A stretch of DNA of 13,072 bases from an uncultured Sutterella sp. Lineage in GTDB: Bacteria > Pseudomonadota > Gammaproteobacteria > Burkholderiales > Burkholderiaceae_F. Below the pieces are notes generated by a model. It saw only the letters and a list, made by a program, of their open reading frames with translations, had not been told where the DNA came from and ran no database searches. The stretch is taken from contig CAAFNI010000362.1 of assembly GCA_900764215.1 (NCBI GenBank), positions 1-13,072 of the forward strand, read 5' to 3'. The translations under genes were made by a program, and so were the position numbers. This document shows positions 4,933 through 13,072 of the stretch, one piece after another (position 1 is the stretch's first letter; every line of letters starts with the position of its first letter).

Positions 4933-6948
4933 ATGACCGACCTTCCCATTCGTCCGGCCTTCTGGAACGTGCCCCTCTGGGGCGAAATCGGCGTCTACGT
5001 GCTCGGCATCGCCGCCGTCGCGCTGCTTGTCGCCGGCATCGTGCGCAACCGCCGCCTCTGGCTGCGCGGCGCCGAGGAGCCGCACCCCGTCAAGGACAAA
5101 AAGGCGCGCCTTCTCGCCGTTCTCGCCGACGTCTTCACACAGAAGAAAATCCGCGAGACCCGCGCCGGACGCCTTCACGCCGTCCTCGCCTGGGGATTCT
5201 TTCTCCTCTTTTGCGGCACCGCCCTTGCGACGCTCGACTGGGACGTCGGCCATTACGTATTCGACGCCCAGTTCCTTCAGGGCGGCTTTTACCTCGGCTA
5301 CAAGTTCGTGCTCGACTGCGCCGGCGTCGCCGTCCTGATTGCGCTCGCGCTCGGTGCGGCGCGCCGCTGGTCAAAGGGCTCCGGCTTGCCCGGAGACGCG
5401 CGCTTCGTCTGCGCCTATCTGTCGCTCGCCTTCATCGTGCTTACGGGCTTTCTCGTGGAGGGCATGCGTCTTGCGGCCACCCTGCCCGCCTGGTCCGTCT
5501 ATTCGCCCGTCGGTCACCTCGTCGCACAGGCGCTCCTCGCCTGCGGCCTGACGGAGACCGGCCTTCGCGCGATGCACACCTGGGTCTGGACGATTCACGG
5601 CATCGCATCGCTCGGCTTCATCGCCGCAATCCCGCTCACCTACTACGCGCATGTCTACCGCACGCCCGCCGGACTTTTCACGCGCGAAGAAAAGCCTGCC
5701 GGAGTCCTTCGCAAGATAGACGACATCGAGGAGCAGGAAACGTTCGGCGTTTCCGCCTTCGAACAGTTCACGACCCGCGAGCGCACGGCCTTTGACGCCT
5801 GCACCGAATGCGGCCGCTGCACGGCCGCGTGTCCGGCCGTTCGCGCCGGCACGCCGCTCGACCCGCGGGCGCTGATCGTTTCGCTGCGCGAGCGCATGCA
5901 CTTGGAGGAAAAGGCCGCGGATCCCGGCGCGCTTGCGCCCCTCGACGTTGTCGTCCCGCGCGACGCCCTCTGGTCCTGCACGACCTGCGGCGCATGCGCT
6001 CAGGCCTGTCCGGCCGGCATCAGCCTCCCGGAGATCATCGTCAACATGCGCCGCCATCAGGCGCTCGAAGCGGGCGACTTTCCCGAAGGCGTCGCCAACG
6101 CGCTCGAAAACACGGCCTCCGTCGGCAATCCCTGGGGGCTTGATCCCTACGAGCGCCTCGACTGGGCCAAGGATCTTGACGTTCCCGTTGCGCAAACGGG
6201 CGTTCATTACGACGTCCTCTACTGGGTCGGGTGCGCCGCAAGCTACGACCGTCGCGCACGCAGGATCGCACGCAGCATGGTCAAAATCCTCAAGGCCGCA
6301 GGCGTCGACTTCGCCGTCATGGCCGAGGAGCGCTGCCACGGCGAATTCGCCCGCCGCCTCGGCGAGGAATACCTCTATCAGACGGCCGCACAGGAAAACA
6401 TCGGCAACTTCTCCCAATACGATTTCGAACGCATTCTCACGGCCTGCCCGCACTGCTTCAACACGCTCAAGAACGAATATCCCGCCTTCGAGGGCTTTGC
6501 CTGGCCCGTTGTGAGCCATGCGGTCTTCATCGACGAACTCATGAAAACCGGCCGCCTCCCGGGCGTCAAGGCCGAAGGGCTCCGCGCGGTCTACCACGAC
6601 CCCTGCTATCTCGCCCGCATCAACGGCATCGTCGATGAGCCGCGCAGCGTCCTCAACGCCGTCTGCGCCGAGCTCAAGTCGCCCGCCGAATCGCGCGAAC
6701 GCACGCTCTGCTGCGGCGCAGGCGGCGGACAGATGTGGATCGACCGCCACGGCTCCGACGCCGTCAACGTCATTCGCCTCAAGGATCTGCGCGCCGCGGG
6801 GAGCGACACCGTCGCCGTTGCGTGCCCCCACTGCCTCACGATGCTCGAAAGCGCCAAGGCAGTGACGAAGGACGCCGACGACGTACGCATTTCGGACATT
6901 GCGGAAATCGTCGCCGCCGCTCTGCCCGGCAGGGACGACGCCAAATGA
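4933..6948 (+). CDS. Membrane-bound haem/iron-sulfur oxidoreductase, HdrD/EMO/DgcB-like
   Basis: This 671-residue protein combines a NarI-like membrane part with an HdrD-like part. Five membrane helices are visible (about 15-36, 83-103, 119-142, 159-180, 216-239); H82, H215, H222 and H240 are candidate haem b ligands. Two ferredoxin motifs follow: C290/C293/C296/C300 and C349/C352/C355/C359, enough for two [4Fe-4S] clusters. The C-terminal half holds two CCG (DUF224) modules: C434, C468, C505-C508, and C558, C593-C594, C631-C634. Only the second has the double-cysteine CCG; the first reads ERCHGE. Relatives (ETF:menaquinone oxidoreductase EMO, DgcB, DsrK, HdrD) pass electrons between a soluble donor, often electron-transfer flavoprotein, and membrane quinone; that role is inferred here. 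No etfAB or dehydrogenase gene is in the window, so the donor is unknown. The stop codon overlaps the IclR start (ATGA). It follows a strong terminator closely, and no strong ribosome binding site is seen. Confidence 0.85.
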   Translation: MTDLPIRPAFWNVPLWGEIGVYVLGIAAVALLVAGIVRNRRLWLRGAEEPHPVKDKKARLLAVLADVFTQKKIRETRAGRLHAVLAWGFFLLFCGTALATLDWDVGHYVFDAQFLQGGFYLGYKFVLDCAGVAVLIALALGAARRWSKGSGLPGDARFVCAYLSLAFIVLTGFLVEGMRLAATLPAWSVYSPVGHLVAQALLACGLTETGLRAMHTWVWTIHGIASLGFIAAIPLTYYAHVYRTPAGLFTREEKPAGVLRKIDDIEEQETFGVSAFEQFTTRERTAFDACTECGRCTAACPAVRAGTPLDPRALIVSLRERMHLEEKAADPGALAPLDVVVPRDALWSCTTCGACAQACPAGISLPEIIVNMRRHQALEAGDFPEGVANALENTASVGNPWGLDPYERLDWAKDLDVPVAQTGVHYDVLYWVGCAASYDRRARRIARSMVKILKAAGVDFAVMAEERCHGEFARRLGEEYLYQTAAQENIGNFSQYDFERILTACPHCFNTLKNEYPAFEGFAWPVVSHAVFIDELMKTGRLPGVKAEGLRAVYHDPCYLARINGIVDEPRSVLNAVCAELKSPAESRERTLCCGAGGGQMWIDRHGSDAVNVIRLKDLRAAGSDTVAVACPHCLTMLESAKAVTKDADDVRISDIAEIVAAALPGRDDAK

Positions 6949-7751
6949 CGGACGCTCAGGCATCCCGGCACGGCATTCAAGTGCTCGATCGCGCGGACCG
7001 GCTGCTCGCGAGACTCGAAGCCTCGTCCGAGCCGCTCGCGCTCACGACGCTGGCCCGCGAAACGGGGCTCTCGGCCTCGACGGCGCACCGGATTCTGGGC
7101 TCCTTGGCGGCCATGGGATTCGTCAAGCAGAATCCGGCCGGCCAGTGGAGCCTGGGGCTTCGCCTCCTTGAACTCGGCAATCTCGTCTACGAGCGCTTCA
7201 CGGTGCGCCAGCGCGCGCTTCCCTTCATGCAGCAGCTCCACGGGACCACCGGCATGACGGTGAATCTCGCCATTCGCGACAACGACCGGCTGCTCTACAT
7301 CGAACACGTGCTCGCCCCCGAATACAAGGCCAATCAGCTTCGCCGCATTGGCTCCTGGGCGCCTCTGCACATCACCTCGGGCGGCAAACTCTTCCTCTCG
7401 CGCATGTCGCCCGACGAAATCCGTGGCTACACGGAAAGAACCGGCCTCAAGGCCGGCACGCAGAATTCCATTCAGACGCTCGACCGCCTGCTGGTGACGC
7501 TTGCCCGCGCCCGGGAAACAGGCTGGGCCTATGACCGCGAGGAATACGAGACCAACGTGCATTGCGTCGCGGCGCCGATCTTCGGCGCCGGCGGTCGGCT
7601 GATCGCCGCGATCTCGCTTGCCGCCCACCGCTCCAGCGAATTCACGCCCGAACAGATCGCCAAGCTGTGCGGCGTCGCCCAGTCGATTTCCGCAGCCATG
7701 GGCGCGAGCATCGGCGAGCGCATCAAGGGAAAGGGCTACGGGGACGCCTGA
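6945..7751 (+). CDS. IclR-family transcriptional regulator
   Basis: This 268-residue protein has the two-domain IclR plan. Residues 10-75 form a winged helix-turn-helix: IQVLDRADRLLARL, then LTTLARETGLSASTAHRILGSL (33-54) as the HTH with the recognition helix STAHRILGSL, then a wing ending GQWSLGLRLLELG. Residues about 85-255 are the GAF-like effector domain, including LHITSGGK (141-148) and the conserved CVAAPIF (207-213). Length is typical. The ATG at 6945 overlaps the upstream TGA in an ATGA junction, so it is probably translated together with the Fe-S oxidoreductase and may control that unit. IclR proteins usually bind small organic acids or aromatic intermediates. The effector cannot be read from the sequence. 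The frame is open further upstream but that part lies inside the oxidoreductase gene. Confidence 0.92.
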   Translation: MTDAQASRHGIQVLDRADRLLARLEASSEPLALTTLARETGLSASTAHRILGSLAAMGFVKQNPAGQWSLGLRLLELGNLVYERFTVRQRALPFMQQLHGTTGMTVNLAIRDNDRLLYIEHVLAPEYKANQLRRIGSWAPLHITSGGKLFLSRMSPDEIRGYTERTGLKAGTQNSIQTLDRLLVTLARARETGWAYDREEYETNVHCVAAPIFGAGGRLIAAISLAAHRSSEFTPEQIAKLCGVAQSISAAMGASIGERIKGKGYGDA

Positions 7752-7765
7752 AGCGCGCAAAGCAA

Positions 7766-7797
7766 GCCCGCCGAACCCGATAGACGGGCCGGCGGGC
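7766..7797. terminator. Shared hairpin between convergent iclR-type gene and pbpG
   Basis: GCCCGCCG (7766-7773) pairs with CGGCGGGC (7790-7797), and CCCG (7776-7779) can pair with CGGG (7785-7788) inside. It lies 14 bases after the regulator stop and 31 bases after the pbpG stop on the other strand. Neither side has a good T-run (GGAATC rightward, TTGCTTTG leftward), so termination may be weak. Confidence 0.5.
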
Positions 7798-7828
7798 GGA
7801 ATCAAGAGGGAAAGCGTGAGGGCCTCGT

Positions 7829-8914
7829 TCAGAACACTTCGTAGGGACGCACCGAGCCGAACTGCTCGTTGATGCGGTCCTCGTTTTCAACAAAGGTGCG
7901 CATCGTCTGCATGTCGGCCGCGCGCTGCGCGCTGTTGGGACTGTCGAGCAGCACCATCACGACGCGCCGGTCTGCAAATTCGCTCTGCACGACCATGCAG
8001 CGGCCGGCGGCCGTCGTAAAGCCCGTCTTCTGCACGCCGATGTTCCAGTCGGGGTTTCCGATCAGGCGATTGGTCGTCACGAGCTTGAGCTGCTGACGCC
8101 CCGCACGGATGCTGGAAAACTGCATCGTGGACGAGTCGCGAATCACCTCGTGCTTGTGCGCCTCCGCCACGAGCTTCGCCAGATCGCGGGCCGTGGCATG
8201 ATTGCGGTTGTCGAGCCCGGACGGATCGGCAAAAACGGAATCCGTCATGCCCAGACGCGCCGCCGTCTCATTCATCTTGCGCACAAAGGCCTTTCGCCCG
8301 CCGGGATAGGTGCGCGCAAGCGCCGTCGCCGCGCGGTTGTCGCTCGACATCAGGGCTGCCTTGAGCACGGCCCCGCGGGTCATGCGCATGCCGCTTCTGA
8401 GCTTCGAGCGGGCATTGCTCCTCACATAATCTTCGCGGGTGATGCGAATCCGCTCGTCCATCTTCAAGCCGCTTTCCGCAATGACGAGCGCCGTCATGAG
8501 CTTCGTGACGGAGGCGATCGGAAGCTCGATGCCCGCATTCTTGCTGAAAAGCTCCTCGCCCGTATCCTGATCGACGGCGAGCGCCACGCTGCTCCCCAGG
8601 CTCAGCAGATCAGGCGTTTGGCGCAGCCCCGCAAGCGTGGCCTGCGAGGGAGCCGTCGCGCGGCGGCGCGCCTGACGGCGCGGCTTCTTCGACTTCTTGA
8701 CGGCATGCTTCGCCTTGGCCAGGGACTTGCGGCTGTTCGTTCGCTTGACGGATTTCTTCGCAGAGGTCTTTTTCGCGGATGTCTTCTTCACGCCGGAAGT
8801 CTTGGCCTTCTGAGTCGTCGCCGCCTGAACGGGCGTCACGACAATCGACGGCCCCGCCGCCAGAAATGCGCCAAGACTCAGTGCCACTACGATTTTCTTC
8901 AAGCTCAATGTCAC
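7829..8914 (-). CDS. pbpG: D-alanyl-D-alanine endopeptidase (PBP7/8-like), peptidase S11, with Lys-rich linker
   Basis: This 361-residue periplasmic protein has the three penicillin-binding motifs of family S11: SxxK as S135-V-T-K138, SxN as S191-D-N193, and KTG at 296-298. Members hydrolyse D-Ala-meso-DAP cross-links or terminal D-Ala in peptidoglycan. The order and spacing, SVTKLMTALV and LMSSDNRAA, are closest to PbpG (PBP7/8). Residues 1-31 are a signal peptide (LKK, hydrophobic core, cut near VQA-A). Residues 33-90 are a very basic, low-complexity linker with repeated KKTSAKKTSAKKS, which is longer than in E. coli PBP7. I chose GTG at 8914 because it directly precedes the signal peptide. 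The GTG at 8974 would add 20 residues (RVWIWTDLSGSW...) that spoil it. It lies downstream of hrpA on the same strand. Confidence 0.92.
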   Translation of the reverse strand: MTLSLKKIVVALSLGAFLAAGPSIVVTPVQAATTQKAKTSGVKKTSAKKTSAKKSVKRTNSRKSLAKAKHAVKKSKKPRRQARRRATAPSQATLAGLRQTPDLLSLGSSVALAVDQDTGEELFSKNAGIELPIASVTKLMTALVIAESGLKMDERIRITREDYVRSNARSKLRSGMRMTRGAVLKAALMSSDNRAATALARTYPGGRKAFVRKMNETAARLGMTDSVFADPSGLDNRNHATARDLAKLVAEAHKHEVIRDSSTMQFSSIRAGRQQLKLVTTNRLIGNPDWNIGVQKTGFTTAAGRCMVVQSEFADRRVVMVLLDSPNSAQRAADMQTMRTFVENEDRINEQFGSVRPYEVF

Positions 8915-9110
8915 GACCGCCGCCCACGACCCCGAGAGGTCCGTCCAAATCCAAACACGCAGCTGCGCCGGCACGCCGGCACAGTCAATCTGATTAATTC
9001 TAAAAGTTGCCGGCCGTCGCCGACGCCGACCGCGTCAAGAAGTCCGAAATCGCGGCACCGTCCGGGAAGGAAAATCGTTACCAGTTGTTGCCATCAACCC
9101 TTTCGCGGCG
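8915..9110 (-). other. Intergenic region between hrpA and pbpG
   Basis: Read leftward, it contains a possible -10 box TAGAAT (8997-9002) without a recognisable -35 box at 16-18 bp, so a pbpG promoter here is only tentative. GTGCCGGC is tandemly repeated twice (8967-8974 and 8975-8982) over a possible alternative GTG start. No strong rho-independent terminator for hrpA is visible, so the two genes may be partly co-transcribed. Confidence 0.35.
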
Positions 9111-12100
9111 TCACAGCCTTGAAATGGCCGCCCAGACGCGCTCGAGGCGCTTGACGCTCACGGGCATCGGCGTGCGAAGCTGCTGAGCAAAAAGCGACAC
9201 GCGAAGCTCCTGCAGCATCCACGCGAATTCATCAAGACGGGGATCGGGCTGGCCCCGGCGCGCCGCGCGGGCCCTCATGAGCGGAACGGCCAGGCGCTCG
9301 ATGTCTGCGCGGCGCGACTCGTCGCGCGCCGGATCATCGCGGTAGCGCTCGAGCCGGTAGTGAATCGCCTTCAGATAACGCGGATAGTGCGCGAGCTGGC
9401 TGAGGGGCACCGTCGTCAGAAAGTCCTTGCAGAAGAGCTCGCTGAGCTGCGCCTCAATGTCGTCCGCGAGCTTCTTTTCGCCGCTCAGGCGGCGCAGCTT
9501 CAGAGGAATGCCCGCCGCCTCGGTCACGATCTCCGTGAGCAGCCGGGATATCTCTCCCGCCACGAGCGTCAGACGCCCCTTGACATCCTCGCGCCGTTCC
9601 CGAAAGCTCGCCTCGTCGTGCGGCCAGGGATCGGCCAGCGCAGTCGCCTCGAGCGCACAGTCCACGACGGACGCCGACAAGACGTCCGCGCTTTCAAAGA
9701 GGCGCGAGAGTCCGGGCACCGTCTGCGCCTGCATCTGCACGCGCCCGAGCTCGCGCAGTGTGCGCTCGACAAACTTCACCTGCTCGCGAAGCGCGAGCCT
9801 GAAGAGCCGCAGCAGTCCCTTCCGATGCTCCCTGCGCGCCTCGAGCGGATCGTCATAGACCTCGATTGCGCAGTCGGAGCCGCGGTCGGTCAGCGCCGGG
9901 TGCCCGATCAGAGTTTGTCCGCGGCGGGAGATTTCCATGAGTTCGGGCAGCTCGCCGAAGGTCCAGTCCGTGATGCCGTCCTCCAGATCCTTCGCAACCG
10001 CCGCATCCTCTTGGGCGACATGGCGGAAGGTCTCCTGAGCCGCCTCGCCGAACTCGGCGCGAAGCTGCGCGAGATTGCGGCTCATGCCGATCTGCCGCCC
10101 GTGCTCGTCGAGCACCTTGAAGTTCATGATGAGGTGTGCGGGGAGCTGCTCGAGCTTGAAGTCGCCGACCGTGCAGGGCACGCCCGTCTGTGCGCGAACG
10201 TCGTCGGCGAGCGCCTCCAGGAAGCCCGAGGACTGCGGCTCGCCTTCCTTGGTCCTCGCGAAGAACCCGGCTGCAAATTCGGCGATCGGCACGCAGTGGC
10301 GGCGAATCTTCTGAGGCAGAGACTTGAGGAGCGTCTGCGCCTTCTCCTTCACCATGCCCGGCACCAGCCACTCGGCGCGCACGGCATCGAGCTGATTGAG
10401 CGCATAGAGCGGAACGGCGAGCGTCAGGCCGTCCTTGGGACTTCCCGGCTCGAAATGGTAGTTGAGCGCCATCGAGATGCCCGCCATTTCCATCGTCTTC
10501 GGGAAATACCTGTTGGTGACGCCTGCGGCGTCATGACGCATCAGTTCGTCGCGCGACATGAAGAGCGCCTTCGGATTCTCTCGACCGGCCTCCTTGAGCC
10601 ACTTCAGCAGAGTCGGCGTCGAGACGACATCGGCGGGGATCTTCTCGTCGTAGAACGCGAAGATCATCTCGTCGTCGACGAGCACGTCGGGGCGGCGCGT
10701 CTTGTGCTCGAGATCCTGGATCTCACGCACGAGTCTGGCGTTGTGGGCGTAAAAGTCCGCCCGTCCGTCCCACTCGCCCTCGACGAGCGCCTGACGAATG
10801 AAGAGCTCGCGCGCGAGCTTCGGATCATGCGGCGCAAAGCTCACCCTGCGCTGCTGATAGATCGTGAGGCCGTAGAGCGTGCCGCGCTCGAAGGCCACGA
10901 CTTCTCCGCGGCTCTTCTCCCAATGGGGCTCGGTCCAGCTCTTGCGGATCAGCCCGCCGGCGGCGGCCTCGATCCACTCGGGCTCAATGTCCGCCACGCA
11001 GCGCGCGAACATGCGCGACGTCTCGACGATTTCCGCGGCGAGAATCCAGCGGCCCGCCTTCTTGGCGCGCATCGACCCGGGCCAGATCCAGAACTTGATG
11101 CCTCGGGCGCCGAGATAGGGAGGCGCGCGGAAGTCGCTCTCGACGGCCTTCGAGCCGATGTTGCCCAGAAGCCCCGTGAGGAGCGCCCGATGCACTTCTT
11201 CAAAGGTGGCGGGCGAGGTGTTTCTTCGCCAACCGAGCTCGTCGGTGAGCTGCACGAGCTGACGGCGCACGTCGCGCCATTCGCGCAGACGTCTCACGGA
11301 CAGGTAGCGCCGGTGGAGCTCCGCCTCGAGCTTGCGGTTGCTCTCCTTCTCGTCATTGGCCTTTTCATACCAGTTCCAGAGCTTTACGTAGGAAAGGAAG
11401 TCGGACTTCTCGTCGGCGAGCTTGCGGTGCGCCTCGTCCGCCGCCTGCTGCGCATCGGCCGGGCGCTCCCTCGGATCCTGAATGGAAAGGCCGGCGCAGA
11501 TCGTCAGGAGCTCCTCAAGGCTTCCCTGCTCCGAACCCGCGAGCAGCATGCGGCCCAGGCGCGGATCGACGGGCAGACGCGAAAGCTCCCGTCCCACGCG
11601 CGTGAGCTCTCCTTCTTCGGTGACGGCGTTGAGCTCCTGCAAAATGGCAAAGCCGTCCGCAATGGCCCGGGGCGGCGGCGTCTGCACGAACGGAAATTCG
11701 CGCACGTCGCCGAGCTTGAGCGAAATGGCGCGCAGAATGACGGCGGCCAGATTGGAGCGCAGAATTTCCGGATCCGTAAAGGCGGGACGCCGCGCGAAGT
11801 CCTCCTCGCTGTAGAGGCGAATGCAGATGCCGTCGGCCACGCGGCCGCATCGGCCCGCGCGCTGATTGGCCGAAGCCTGGCTCACGGGTTCTATCTGAAG
11901 CTGCTCGACCTTGTTGCGGTAGGAATAGCGCTTGACGCGGGCCAGGCCCGTGTCCACCACGAACCTGATGCCCGGCACCGTGATGGAGGTTTCCGCCACG
12001 TTGGTGGAGAGCACGATGCGCCTTGCGCCCGCGGGGCGGAAGACGCGTTCCTGCTCGGCCGCCGTGAGGCGGGCAAAGAGGGGGAGGATCTCGGTTGTCG

Positions 12101-13072
12101 CGGGACGGGACTTGCGGAGCACGTCGGCCGCCTCGCGGATTTCGCGCTCGCCGGGCAGGAACACCAGAATGTCGCCGCGCCCCGAGGCCTCGAGTTCGCT
12201 CACCGCATCGTCAATGGCGCCGATGAGCGTCTTGTCGTCCGCCTCGTCCATGTCCTCGATCGGACGATAACGGACCTCGACGGGATAGGTGCGTCCCGAA
12301 ATCGTCAGGACGGGAGCGGGACGCCCGTCGATTTCAAAATGCCGGGCAAAGCGCTCGGCGTCGATCGTGGCCGACGTGACGATCACCTTGAGGTCGCGCC
12401 GCTTGGCAAGCAGGCGCTTCAGGTAGCCGAGCAGAAAGTCGATGTTGATCGAACGCTCGTGCGCCTCGTCGATGATCACCGTGTCGTAGGCGCGAAGCAT
12501 CGGATCGTTCTGCGTCTCGGCGAGCAGAATGCCGTCCGTCATCAGCTTGATGGTCGCGCCGGGCGACATCGTGTCGGTGAAGCGGACCTTGTAGCCCACG
12601 ACTTCGCCGGGCTCGGTCTTGAGCTCCTCGGCGATGCGCTTCGCGATCGAGCTTGCAGCAATGCGTCGCGGCTGCGTGTGCGCGATCATGCCGTGAACGC
12701 CGCGCCCCGCCATCATGGCGATTTTGGGAAGCTGCGTCGTCTTGCCCGAACCCATCTCGCCGCAGACGATCACGACGCGATTGTCGCGAATAGCCTTGGC
12801 CACCTCCTCGCCGCGCTCCGACACGGGAAGACCGGGCATGAGCGTGAAGGGCGGCACGGGGTTGCGGCGCTCCTCGTAGGAGAGCCGCCGGGGCGACGCG
12901 CCCGCCTCCGTCTTCGGATGTGCCTCCCGCTCGCGGATGCGTTCGGGACGCCTTTCGGGCGCCGTTCTGCGGGCCTGCGCGCCTTGACCGGACGGCCTGC
13001 GGCCGCCGCGGGCGGCCTCGCCTTCGGAGCGGCGGGCTGACGCAGGGCGAGCCGACTCGGACTTCGCTTGCC
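9111..13072 (-). CDS. hrpA: ATP-dependent RNA helicase HrpA (DEAH box), 5' end beyond window
   Basis: The minus-strand frame is open from the stop at 9111-9113 to the right edge, giving 1320 complete codons including the stop (about 1319 residues) with no visible ATG near the edge, so the true start is outside. Numbering from the GTG at 12857: Walker A GEMGSGKTT (33-41), TQPRRIAA (61-68), DEAH (130-133), SAT (162-164), STNVAETSITVPGIRFVVDTGL (284-305) and QRAGRCGR (332-339). These are complete DEAH helicase motifs. Next come the winged-helix/helix-bundle region and a long C-terminal part typical of bacterial HrpA (DUF3418 type). HrpA unwinds RNA using ATP; in E. coli it is linked to mRNA processing and rescue of stalled ribosomes. 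The conserved body begins with LSYEERRNPVPPFTLMPGLPVS just upstream of 12857, so that GTG is not the start. The preceding 60 or so residues are rich in R, A, E, P and G, a basic disordered extension. Confidence 0.95.
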   Translation of the reverse strand, partial: QAKSESARPASARRSEGEAARGGRRPSGQGAQARRTAPERRPERIREREAHPKTEAGASPRRLSYEERRNPVPPFTLMPGLPVSERGEEVAKAIRDNRVVIVCGEMGSGKTTQLPKIAMMAGRGVHGMIAHTQPRRIAASSIAKRIAEELKTEPGEVVGYKVRFTDTMSPGATIKLMTDGILLAETQNDPMLRAYDTVIIDEAHERSINIDFLLGYLKRLLAKRRDLKVIVTSATIDAERFARHFEIDGRPAPVLTISGRTYPVEVRYRPIEDMDEADDKTLIGAIDDAVSELEASGRGDILVFLPGEREIREAADVLRKSRPATTEILPLFARLTAAEQERVFRPAGARRIVLSTNVAETSITVPGIRFVVDTGLARVKRYSYRNKVEQLQIEPVSQASANQRAGRCGRVADGICIRLYSEEDFARRPAFTDPEILRSNLAAVILRAISLKLGDVREFPFVQTPPPRAIADGFAILQELNAVTEEGELTRVGRELSRLPVDPRLGRMLLAGSEQGSLEELLTICAGLSIQDPRERPADAQQAADEAHRKLADEKSDFLSYVKLWNWYEKANDEKESNRKLEAELHRRYLSVRRLREWRDVRRQLVQLTDELGWRRNTSPATFEEVHRALLTGLLGNIGSKAVESDFRAPPYLGARGIKFWIWPGSMRAKKAGRWILAAEIVETSRMFARCVADIEPEWIEAAAGGLIRKSWTEPHWEKSRGEVVAFERGTLYGLTIYQQRRVSFAPHDPKLARELFIRQALVEGEWDGRADFYAHNARLVREIQDLEHKTRRPDVLVDDEMIFAFYDEKIPADVVSTPTLLKWLKEAGRENPKALFMSRDELMRHDAAGVTNRYFPKTMEMAGISMALNYHFEPGSPKDGLTLAVPLYALNQLDAVRAEWLVPGMVKEKAQTLLKSLPQKIRRHCVPIAEFAAGFFARTKEGEPQSSGFLEALADDVRAQTGVPCTVGDFKLEQLPAHLIMNFKVLDEHGRQIGMSRNLAQLRAEFGEAAQETFRHVAQEDAAVAKDLEDGITDWTFGELPELMEISRRGQTLIGHPALTDRGSDCAIEVYDDPLEARREHRKGLLRLFRLALREQVKFVERTLRELGRVQMQAQTVPGLSRLFESADVLSASVVDCALEATALADPWPHDEASFRERREDVKGRLTLVAGEISRLLTEIVTEAAGIPLKLRRLSGEKKLADDIEAQLSELFCKDFLTTVPLSQLAHYPRYLKAIHYRLERYRDDPARDESRRADIERLAVPLMRARAARRGQPDPRLDEFAWMLQELRVSLFAQQLRTPMPVSVKRLERVWAAISRL

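Noticed and set aside
5371..6963. 530-codon minus-strand frame opposite the Fe-S oxidoreductase
   Set aside because: It lies wholly opposite a protein with intact cluster motifs and has biased, non-domain-like composition, so it is a GC-driven shadow.
6606..7805. 399-codon minus-strand frame opposite the oxidoreductase end and the IclR gene
   Set aside because: It spans two real genes and their junction on the other strand and shows no family signature.
8915..8974. Longer pbpG start at the GTG at 8974
   Set aside because: It would put 20 residues (RVWIWTDLSGSW...) before a complete signal peptide. The GTG at 8914 gives a standard secretion signal. The upstream start is possible but less likely.
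9360..13040. 1226-codon open frame on the plus strand, antisense to hrpA
   Set aside because: The minus strand carries a complete, motif-rich HrpA. The plus-strand frame is its mirror, open because G/C-ending codons leave few stops in the opposite strand. Its translation is rich in R, H, L and E and has no recognisable domain, and overlapping conservation of this length would be extraordinary.

Overview
This GC-rich, gene-dense window reads as a bacterial chromosome, most likely a betaproteobacterium of the Burkholderiales. The support is the rRNA leader (a GTTCTTTAAA boxA followed by GATAAGTGTGAAC just before 16S) and the order N-end-rule transferases then quinone-dependent pyrD, which I know from that group. 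A Sutterellaceae-like gut organism would fit, but that is inference without a search. Coding regions prefer G or C strongly at third codon positions, which explains the many long shadow reading frames.

Layout: 1-276 holds the extreme 5' end of a leftward 16S rRNA gene, its antitermination leader and a near-consensus promoter. A rightward gene for an unrecognised membrane-anchored protein follows (458-1276). Next is a leftward initiator tRNA-Met with a strong promoter and a hairpin terminator (1298-1479). The tRNA and rRNA promoters resemble each other closely, and both transcripts appear to start with a hairpin. An 18-bp perfect palindrome separates the tRNA promoter from the next rightward gene.

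Rightward genes: 1548-3176 encodes a fusion of two N-end-rule aminoacyl transferases, an Aat-like half and a Bpt/Ate half. It is followed two bases later by pyrD (de novo pyrimidine synthesis), then a strong terminator. A lone thpR/ligT-type RNA 2',3'-cyclic phosphodiesterase gene (4323-4832) sits between that terminator and a second one. Next come a membrane-bound, haem/iron-sulfur oxidoreductase of the HdrD/EMO/DgcB type (4933-6948) and an IclR-family regulator overlapping it by 4 bp, which suggests a small regulated electron-transfer unit.

Leftward genes in the right part: hrpA, a DEAH-box RNA helicase that runs off the right edge so its start is not visible, and then a pbpG-like D,D-endopeptidase with an unusual lysine-rich linker. 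pbpG and the IclR gene converge on a shared hairpin.

I found no CRISPR array, insertion sequence, prophage or defence system. The most noteworthy features are the Aat-Bpt fusion with its altered substrate-pocket motif, the orphan Fe-S oxidoreductase with one degenerate CCG module, and the matched stable-RNA promoters.
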